Source: an uncultured Prevotellaceae bacterium (GTDB lineage Bacteria > Bacteroidota > Bacteroidia > Bacteroidales > Bacteroidaceae). Taken from it: a DNA stretch of 30,686 nt. This document shows, one piece after another, positions 24,640 through 30,686 of this stretch. The notes under the pieces are model-generated. The model saw only the letters and a program-made list of their open reading frames with translations. It was not told where the DNA came from and searched no databases. Within the stretch, counting starts at the first letter, position 1. Each line of letters begins with the position of its first letter. Position numbers and translations under genes: made by a program. The stretch spans positions 1 to 30,686 of the forward strand of contig CALZOH010000004.1 of the NCBI GenBank assembly GCA_945827465.1. The letters run 5' to 3'.

Positions 24640-25685
24640 ATCTTCGTGTCTTTATTCTGATTCAGCATTCTGTTATCTCGTGGTCGAGTTGGTCGTGAGT
24701 TGTTTTCAAAGAGATTGTTTTTCTGCAACGTCTTCTTTTTAGGCACGGGGGCCGAATGTTGCTTCTGAGGCAGGCTGTCCACGGTCACGCTGTCGCCTGC
24801 TCCACCTTGTGGTTGGGCTCGTAGTGAGTCGTTCTGCGCTGTCGAATCGGCCGGCTCGGTCGGTTCGGCCGGTTTCGTGTGTATCCTCAACAGCGAGAGA
24901 CGCTGTAACAGCAGGATTTTCTCCTGTTTTTCGGTTTGGGCGTTGTGGAAGACGAAGCCATAGACCCTTTTAATGGGTCTATCGACGGTCTCTAACGTCA
25001 GGTTGACGTTGAGGTCGGAGGCTACCAACTGATTCACGGTGCCCACCGAGTCATTGTCGTAGCGCACAGAGAGGCTGACCACTCCGTTACGACGTCCTTC
25101 CGGGTAGATGAACGATGGGTAAAAGCGCAATACGAAGCTGTCGCCCGGCCGATACGTGCTGTCTGCCTTGATGGAGAAGCTCATCAGGTTGTTACCGTCC
25201 TTCGCCGTGAGCAAGTAGAGGTTGGCTCCCTGCCAGATATTGGCTGTATCGCCGTCGGCCGAGAACTCCGGGCGCTGCTGGTTGGGGTTGGAGGCATTGC
25301 CCAGAAAGCGGGTATCTTTATACAATCGTTTCTCGATGTTCTTGTAGATGTCGTAAAGCTCTTCGGTATGACGTGCATACCACAGCAACGACGAGTCAAA
25401 CTGGGCCCGCGTGATGCCGTGCTGGTGGAATACAGCCTCTGAATACTCCATTCTTCGGTAGTCCAGACTGTCGCCGGCGTTTTGTGTACCGATGGCACGG
25501 GTCAGGTGGTAGTCGTACAGGATGTCCTCCATCTTGCCGGCAGCGATTACGCCCTTGGGACGACCCTCTTTACACGATAACAACAGCATCAACACGAGGC
25601 ATCCGGCCACGACGACCTGCCCTACCTTCTTCGGCCAGGCTGCTGCGAGTGCGGTACTGTGGCCCAACTGACGTATTCTCATCAT
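24636..25685 (-). CDS. DUF4296 lipoprotein
   Basis: This is a 349-residue predicted lipoprotein with an unusually long N-region before the hydrophobic core (residues 22-37) and the lipobox LLSC with Cys38. Residues about 45-135 form the helical DUF4296 domain (MEDILYDYHLTRAIG, YSEAVFHQHGITRAQFDSSLLWYARH). The middle is a beta-rich region. The C-terminus is a low-complexity Pro/Gln/Asn/Lys tail. Two ATG codons at 25685 and 25682 are possible starts. The gene follows lspA, whose product would process this very class of precursor, after 10 bases. The molecular function is unknown. Confidence 0.85.
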   Translation of the reverse strand: MMRIRQLGHSTALAAAWPKKVGQVVVAGCLVLMLLLSCKEGRPKGVIAAGKMEDILYDYHLTRAIGTQNAGDSLDYRRMEYSEAVFHQHGITRAQFDSSLLWYARHTEELYDIYKNIEKRLYKDTRFLGNASNPNQQRPEFSADGDTANIWQGANLYLLTAKDGNNLMSFSIKADSTYRPGDSFVLRFYPSFIYPEGRRNGVVSLSVRYDNDSVGTVNQLVASDLNVNLTLETVDRPIKRVYGFVFHNAQTEKQEKILLLQRLSLLRIHTKPAEPTEPADSTAQNDSLRAQPQGGAGDSVTVDSLPQKQHSAPVPKKKTLQKNNLFENNSRPTRPRDNRMLNQNKDTKI

Positions 25686-25695
25686 TATTCAGTGT

Positions 25696-26397
25696 TTACT
25701 CCTGGGGTTGTTGGTCCGGTTCTTCGCCTTCCGGCCCTTGTTTCTTCGATAGGATCAGCTCGTAGTAATGGCTGAAAGTCTTTCTATTGAACAACACGAG
25801 CGAGAAACCGCCGCAAGTGATGGCGGCATCGGCCAGGTTGAAGATGGGCGCGAAGAAGATGAAGCGTTCTCCCCCCTTGAGCGGTACCCAATCGGGCAGC
25901 GTCGTGTCGATCAAGGGGAAGTAGAACATGTCGACCACCTTGCCCGAAAGGAAACTTCCGTACCCTTCACCGAAGGGTGCGAACGAAGCCACCGAGTAAG
26001 GCGTACTTTCTGTGAATATCAGACCGTAAAACAGGTTGTCGAAGATGTTGCCCGCAGCTCCTGCGGTCACCAACGCCAGGCACACGATGAAGCCAACGGG
26101 GGCTTTCAGGCGGATCACACGCCAGAGTCCGTACGACAACAGGCTCACCGCCACGATGCGGAACCCACACAAGAGGTAAGTTCCTACGAATTCCATGCCG
26201 AAGGCCATGCCTTTGTTCTCGGTAAAGAACAGTTGGGCCCAGTCCGGCACCAGCACGATGCTCTCATGAAGCAGCATCGAAGTCTTTACACCTATTTTCA
26301 GCCACTGATCGAATAACAAGATAAGGATTATCACACTGACTGCAATAATCCCCTTCTCTCTAACGGTATTCTTCAATACGTTCTTTGCTTTAGACAT
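25696..26397 (-). CDS. lspA: lipoprotein signal peptidase (signal peptidase II)
   Basis: This is a 233-residue integral membrane aspartyl protease that cleaves prolipoprotein signal peptides after lipidation. The four transmembrane segments and the catalytic Asp120 (GNIFDNLF) and Asp190 (IFNLADAAI) are present, as is the VVDMFYF segment (152-158). The protein is longer than the roughly 160 residues of E. coli. The extra length is an insertion between the two catalytic Asp residues (about 125-180) and a Glu/Gln/Pro-rich tail, both usual in Bacteroidota. Its ATG lies inside the end of the TraR/DksA gene (8-base overlap), so translation is probably coupled. Confidence 0.96.
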   Translation of the reverse strand: MSKAKNVLKNTVREKGIIAVSVIILILLFDQWLKIGVKTSMLLHESIVLVPDWAQLFFTENKGMAFGMEFVGTYLLCGFRIVAVSLLSYGLWRVIRLKAPVGFIVCLALVTAGAAGNIFDNLFYGLIFTESTPYSVASFAPFGEGYGSFLSGKVVDMFYFPLIDTTLPDWVPLKGGERFIFFAPIFNLADAAITCGGFSLVLFNRKTFSHYYELILSKKQGPEGEEPDQQPQE

Positions 26398-26776
26398 TCC
26401 GATTTTTTTGGAGTTTCGGCTCGATGCTCAGTGTGGCATGAGGTACGGCGCGCAGTCGTTCTTTCGGTATCAGCTTACCGGTTGCCCTGCAAATGCCGTA
26501 GGTCTTGTTCTCAATCCGTGCAAGCGCTGCCTGCAGGTTCTTGATGTACTTTAGTTGGCGGGCTGCCAGGGCCGAAACCTCTTCTTTCGACTGCGTGGTT
26601 AAACCATCCTCCATCACCTTATAGGTGGGCGAGGTGTCTTCCACCGAGTTGCCGTCACGATTCATCAACGTTTTGATCAATTGATTGTAGTCGGTTTGGG
26701 CCAAATCCAATTTTTTCAGGATGAGTTCCTTGAATTCCAACAGTTCTTCATCACTGTATCGGGTCTTCTCTGCCAT
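26390..26776 (-). CDS. TraR/DksA-family protein lacking the zinc finger cysteines
   Basis: This is a 128-residue protein with an N-terminal helical hairpin (about 8-95) and a C-terminal DksA/TraR-type motif YGICRATGKLIPKERLRAVPHA (93-114). Classical members bind zinc with four Cys. Here only Cys96 remains; the second position is Thr and the last two are replaced in LSIEPK. The Bacteroidota members I recall are similarly cysteine-poor. DksA proteins enter the RNA polymerase secondary channel and tune rRNA and stress promoters with ppGpp. Whether this one does so is inference. It starts 5 bases after ileS and overlaps lspA. Confidence 0.88.
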   Translation of the reverse strand: MAEKTRYSDEELLEFKELILKKLDLAQTDYNQLIKTLMNRDGNSVEDTSPTYKVMEDGLTTQSKEEVSALAARQLKYIKNLQAALARIENKTYGICRATGKLIPKERLRAVPHATLSIEPKLQKNRNV

Positions 26777-26781
26777 GGTAT

Positions 26782-29700
26782 TTATTTGTTCTTAATTTGA
26801 TTGATATCAGCTTTCAGGATGAATCCGTCCAGATCGAACTGATTCGAGGCTTCCTTCACCCACACCAATTCATCGCACAACACCTGACCACAGATGTATT
26901 CCCTGAATTGTTCCACCGCCTCCTTGATTTCGACGTTGTCTTCCATCCGAATCTCGATATGGTCGGTGATCTCGAAGCCTGAGTCTTTGCGGTAGCCTTG
27001 TATGCGCTTCACGATTTCACGGGCGATACCCTCGCGTTTCAGGTCGTCTGTAATCTCCAAGTCGAGCGCTACGGTGTAGAGTCCCTCATTAGCGACGCTC
27101 CATCCCGGTATATCCTGACTGATGATGTCTACTTCGTCGCGCAACAGGGTGATTTGTTCGCCCGAAGTCAGGGTCAACTCTTGGCTGCCGGAGGCTTCCA
27201 GAGCCGCAATCTGCTCTTGGGTCATGGCGTTCACGGCTTGTGATACCTGCGACATCAGCTTGCCGTACTTCTTTCCCATTACTCTAAAGTTACACTTGAT
27301 GCTCTTCTGAAGGGCAATGGCGTCGACAAAGCGGATGTCCTTCACATTAACCTCACTCGTGATGAGGTTCTTCATCGTCTCAATCTGCTCGCGCTCTTCC
27401 TGATTACGCACGGGTATCATGATACACTTCAACGGCTGACGTACGATGATTTCGTGTTTCTTGCGTAGCGAGAGCACCATCGAAGTCATCTTCTGTGCCA
27501 CCATCATGCGGCTCTCGAGTTCGGAGTCAATCAGAGCCTCGTCAGCCTGCGGGAACTCGGCCAAATGAACGCTGGCGGGACCGCCCGTCACCGTAACCAG
27601 GTCCGTATAGAGTCGGTCGGCGTAGAACGGAGCCAGAGGCGCCATCAAACGGGCCACGGTCTCCAAGCATGTATACAGACACTGGTATGCACTCAGTTTG
27701 TCCTGCGACATACCGTTGCCCCAGAAACGCTTGCGGTTCAGGCGTACATACCAGTTAGAAAGGTCATTGATGACGAAATCTTCTATCAGGCGACCGGCTT
27801 TGGTCAGGTCATAGTCCTCATAACGTTCGTTCACGGCTTTCACCAAGGTGTTGAGATCGGAGATCATCCAGCGATCTATCTCGGGTCGCTCTGACATCGG
27901 TACCGACGGCTCCTGATTGGTGAAGTTGTCGACGTTGGCATACATTGAAAAGAATGAATACGTCTGGTACACCTTACCGAAGAAAGTCCTGACGACATCT
28001 TTTACACCCTTTACATCGAAGCGCAAATTGTCCCACGGAGATGAGTTGGTGATCATGTACCAGCGTACAGGGTCTGAACCCAGTTCGTCTATAGTCTGGA
28101 ACGGGTCTACAGCATTGCCCAAACGCTTGCTCATCTTGCTGCCATCGGCGGCAAGCACGAGTCCATTACTTATCACCGCCTTGAATGCGACACTGTCAAA
28201 CACCATGCACGCAATTGCATGGAGGGTGAAAAACCATCCACGCGTCTGATCAACACCTTCAGCTATGAAGTCTGCGGGATAGAAACCACCTTCGTCAATC
28301 AGTTCACGGTTCTCGAACGGGTAGTGTAACTGGGCATACGGCATGGCGCCGGAGTCGAACCATACGTCTATCAAGTCTGTTTCGCGTGTCATCGGCTTGC
28401 CTGTGGGAGAGAGGAGAACGATGTTGTCCACGTACGGACGGTGTAAATCGATGCGATGATAGTTCTCTTCGCTGTAATCGCCCGGAATGAAGCCTTTGTC
28501 CTTGAGCGGATTCGACTTCATCAGCCCTGCTTCCACACTCTTTTCTATCTCGTGATAGAGTTCTTCGACACTGCCTATACATACTTCCTCGCCTGATTCG
28601 CTGCGCCAGATGGGTAGCGGCGTGCCCCAGTAACGGCTGCGGCTGAGGTTCCAGTCGTTGAGATTCTCCAACCACTTGCCGAAACGGCCTGTTCCGGTCG
28701 ATTCCGGTTTCCACAGAATGGTCTCATTGAGTTCCATCATGCGTTGCTTGCAAGCCGAGCTGCGGATGAACCAACTGTCCAGGGGGTAATACAACACCGG
28801 TTTATCCGTACGCCAGCAGTGGGGGTAGTTGTGTACATGCTTTTCTATCTTCCAAGCAGAGCCGTTCTGCTTCATCTCCATACAGATGACGATGTTGAGG
28901 TCCTCTGCTTTAGAGGCGCTCTTCTCGTCATACACGTTGTTCACGTTGTATTGGGGGTCGTATGCGTTCTTGACATAGGCTCCGGCGTGGTGGCTATAGG
29001 CTGTCTTGTCTACGCAGTGAGCCTGGAAGGCCTCGTCCAGTTCCTCGGTCAGATAATACTTTCCCTGCAAATCGACCATGGGACGGGTTTCGCCCTTTTT
29101 ATTAATAAGGTATAGCGAGGGGATTCCGGCTGCCTTGGCTACGAAGGCGTCGTCGGCACCAAACGTTGGAGCGATGTGTACGATACCGGTACCGTCGTCT
29201 GTGGTCACGTAGTCGCCGGCTATCACGCGGAATGCCTCTGCTTCCATCTCGATGTAGCTGTCCTTGCCGTTCTCACCTTGGAAGACGCGCTCCGGATGAG
29301 CCTGGGCACACGCCTTCACAAAGTCCGGCGCATTGTTGTCGACCTTCATACAGGGCTTCACCCAGGGCATGAGCTGGGCGTACTTCATGTTCACGAGGTC
29401 GGAACCTTTGTAGCGGCCCACGATTTCATACGGTATCACCTTGTCACCGTGCTTGTATTCGTTCAGGTCCTTACCGGCTCCTTCGGCATTCAGGTACGCA
29501 TTCAGGCGCGACTCGGCCATCACGACGGTGATTTTCTCGTCGGTGTAAGCGTTATAAGTGCGTACACACACATAGTCGATGTTCGGACCGACGCAAAGGG
29601 CGGTGTTGGAGGGCAAGGTCCAGGGTGTAGTGGTCCACGCCGCAAAGAATGTGGTGCCCCACCCTGTCATCTCCGCCTTGGGTTCAAGCAGTCTGAAGAG

Positions 29701-30336
29701 GGCTGTTACGGTCGTATCCTTCACGTCGCGGTAACATCCGGGCTGATTCAGCTCGTGCGAACTCAGTCCCGTACCTGCTGCGGGGGAGTAAGGCTGTATG
29801 GTGTAACCTTTATAGAGCAGTCCTTTGTTGTACAACTGCTTCAACAGCCACCAAAGGGTCTCGATATAACTGTTTTCGTAGGTAATATAAGGATGGTCGA
29901 GGTCGACCCAGTAACCCATCTTCTCTGAAAGCTCGCGCCACTCGCGTGTGTACTTCATCACATCAGCCCTGCAGTGACCGTTATAATCCTCTACCGAGAT
30001 CGTTTTTCCGATGTGATCCTTCGTGATGCCCAGTTCTTTCTCCACACTCAACTCTACGGGCAGTCCGTGCGTGTCCCACCCGGCTTTGCGGGGAACGTAG
30101 AATCCCTTCATACTTTTGTAGCGCAGCACCGTATCTTTGATGGTACGTGCCAAGACGTGGTGAATACCGGGATGACCATTGGCTGAAGGAGGTCCCTCGA
30201 AGAATACAAACGTGGGTTTACCTTTTCTCAGTTCAAGACTTTTGTGGAACAAGTCGTTCTCTTGCCACGATTCCAATATCTCTTTATTCACCTGCGAGAG
30301 GCTGAAGTTAGTATGTTCTGCAAATTTTCGAGTCAT
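26782..30336 (-). CDS. ileS: isoleucyl-tRNA synthetase (IleRS2-like) with GIHH signature
   Basis: This 1184-residue enzyme charges tRNA-Ile. The class I signature that normally reads HxGH is GIHH here (residues 57-60, in PPSANGHPGIHHV). The second signature KMSKR is at 734-738, followed by LGN. The CP1 editing domain shows WTTTPWTLPSN (234-244) and DGTGIVHIAPTFGADD (381-396). The anticodon-binding domain and a long C-terminal extension follow. Size and KMSKR point to the eukaryote-like IleRS2 type. The swapped GxHH motif has been reported as the hallmark of mupirocin hyper-resistant IleRS2. It is the first gene of the nine-product operon ending in folE. Confidence 0.97.
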   Translation of the reverse strand: MTRKFAEHTNFSLSQVNKEILESWQENDLFHKSLELRKGKPTFVFFEGPPSANGHPGIHHVLARTIKDTVLRYKSMKGFYVPRKAGWDTHGLPVELSVEKELGITKDHIGKTISVEDYNGHCRADVMKYTREWRELSEKMGYWVDLDHPYITYENSYIETLWWLLKQLYNKGLLYKGYTIQPYSPAAGTGLSSHELNQPGCYRDVKDTTVTALFRLLEPKAEMTGWGTTFFAAWTTTPWTLPSNTALCVGPNIDYVCVRTYNAYTDEKITVVMAESRLNAYLNAEGAGKDLNEYKHGDKVIPYEIVGRYKGSDLVNMKYAQLMPWVKPCMKVDNNAPDFVKACAQAHPERVFQGENGKDSYIEMEAEAFRVIAGDYVTTDDGTGIVHIAPTFGADDAFVAKAAGIPSLYLINKKGETRPMVDLQGKYYLTEELDEAFQAHCVDKTAYSHHAGAYVKNAYDPQYNVNNVYDEKSASKAEDLNIVICMEMKQNGSAWKIEKHVHNYPHCWRTDKPVLYYPLDSWFIRSSACKQRMMELNETILWKPESTGTGRFGKWLENLNDWNLSRSRYWGTPLPIWRSESGEEVCIGSVEELYHEIEKSVEAGLMKSNPLKDKGFIPGDYSEENYHRIDLHRPYVDNIVLLSPTGKPMTRETDLIDVWFDSGAMPYAQLHYPFENRELIDEGGFYPADFIAEGVDQTRGWFFTLHAIACMVFDSVAFKAVISNGLVLAADGSKMSKRLGNAVDPFQTIDELGSDPVRWYMITNSSPWDNLRFDVKGVKDVVRTFFGKVYQTYSFFSMYANVDNFTNQEPSVPMSERPEIDRWMISDLNTLVKAVNERYEDYDLTKAGRLIEDFVINDLSNWYVRLNRKRFWGNGMSQDKLSAYQCLYTCLETVARLMAPLAPFYADRLYTDLVTVTGGPASVHLAEFPQADEALIDSELESRMMVAQKMTSMVLSLRKKHEIIVRQPLKCIMIPVRNQEEREQIETMKNLITSEVNVKDIRFVDAIALQKSIKCNFRVMGKKYGKLMSQVSQAVNAMTQEQIAALEASGSQELTLTSGEQITLLRDEVDIISQDIPGWSVANEGLYTVALDLEITDDLKREGIAREIVKRIQGYRKDSGFEITDHIEIRMEDNVEIKEAVEQFREYICGQVLCDELVWVKEASNQFDLDGFILKADINQIKNK

Positions 30337-30363
30337 TATTCTATGATGGGTTTATTTCGAGCG

Positions 30364-30371
30364 CAAAATTA
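30364..30371 (-). promoter_or_regulatory. ileS: Bacteroidota-type -7 promoter box for the ileS operon
   Basis: On the minus strand TAATTTTG (30371-30364) lies 27 bases before the ileS ATG at 30336, implying a very short leader. No convincing TTTG is found 19-21 bases upstream. No T-box-like leader is present, although ileS genes in Firmicutes often have one. Confidence 0.5.
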
Positions 30372-30536
30372 CGAAATTATCTTGGAATCTGAACGATATC
30401 CGCCTTTAAAGTACCGACCCCGGTTACAGCACCTGTCGCACAACATCATTTTGCATTCCTGCCATTCATTCCGTCCGTATTTACCTGTACGGTTGCTCAT
30501 AGAACCATCATTCTATCCCTATTTTAACCAAAAACT
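30372..30536. other. intergenic stretch upstream of ileS
   Basis: This lies between the ileS promoter box and the terminal repeat. I see no gene on either strand, no RNA and no strong hairpin, only a 5-bp dyad (CCGTA/TACGG) near 30475-30492. The plus-strand open frame crossing it (30244-30540) is a shadow without coding character. Confidence 0.4.
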
Positions 30537-30655
30537 GTAGGGGCGTATCGCATACGCCCTCCATGGCGGCGTGGTTGCATGTTCGACGGGGGTGTCATGT
30601 TGGGCGTTATCGTTCCGTTTTCGCCCACATCAGGGCGTATGCGATACGCCCCTAC
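30537..30655. repeat. REPIN-like repeat, copy 2, inverted relative to copy 1
   Basis: The 23-base arms at 30538-30560 and 30632-30654 are identical to those of copy 1 and enclose a 71-base spacer of the same length. By eye the spacers match at about three quarters of positions when one copy is reverse-complemented, with no gap. Here both arms have the GTAG foot (30537-30540, and CTAC at 30652-30655). Homology to copy 1 continues outward through CACCTGTTCG (30655-30664), then runs past the window's other end. Confidence 0.88.
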
Positions 30656-30686
30656 ACCTGTTCGATGAAAATTGAATGCTTATCGC

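Noticed and set aside
10..30655. Active invertible segment or composite mobile element
   Set aside because: There is no recombinase, transposase or integrase in the window, and the content is mostly core metabolism. Inverted repeats at both ends are equally explained by an assembly ending at repeats, so only the repeat pair is reported.
1..30686. CRISPR arrays, tRNA or rRNA genes, prophage genes
   Set aside because: No regularly spaced direct repeats, cloverleaf-like sequence, rRNA segment or phage gene was recognised on either strand.

Overview
This 30.7 kb window looks like a chromosomal segment from a Bacteroidales bacterium, probably of the Prevotella/Bacteroides group. The evidence is promoter boxes of the Bacteroidota type (TAnnTTTG), lineage-typical families (DUF1080, DUF4296, DUF1599, DUF5723, a MauE/DoxX-type membrane protein), a DPE2-like MalQ with starch-binding modules, and an eukaryote-like (IleS2-type) isoleucyl-tRNA synthetase. 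The genus cannot be fixed from this sequence. There is no phage, transposase, CRISPR array, rRNA or tRNA gene.

Layout. (1) 356-5517, plus strand: a tight five-gene operon with two Tat-signal Gfo/Idh/MocA oxidoreductases, a small two-helix membrane protein between them, a secreted protein with two DUF1080 domains, and an atypical ApbE-like protein. This resembles the periplasmic oxidise-then-cleave route for glycosides known from Bacteroides. (2) 5732-8999, plus strand: a large lipoprotein of unknown function followed by a DUF5723-type outer-membrane barrel. (3) 14273 down to 9183, minus strand: a probable GH110 alpha-galactosidase, a GH25 lysozyme and MalQ. (4) 20422 down to 14506, minus strand: gltB and gltD (glutamate synthase), with a strong promoter, a leader of about 130 nt and a dyad-symmetry region just upstream. 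(5) 30336 down to 20788, minus strand: a compact housekeeping operon with ileS, a TraR/DksA-like protein, lspA, a DUF4296 lipoprotein, a DUF1599 protein, a DoxX-type membrane protein in frame with tpiA, a SPOR protein and folE. Several of its genes overlap.

The two ends of the window carry the same repeat of about 120 bp in opposite orientation. It has the architecture of a REPIN: two REP hairpins with a GTAG foot in inverted orientation. A third, different GTAG-foot hairpin lies between the convergent genes at 9 kb. The points most worth a second look are the oxidoreductase/DUF1080/ApbE operon with its extra membrane protein, the in-frame DoxX-TpiA fusion, the GIHH signature in IleRS, and the REPIN pair.
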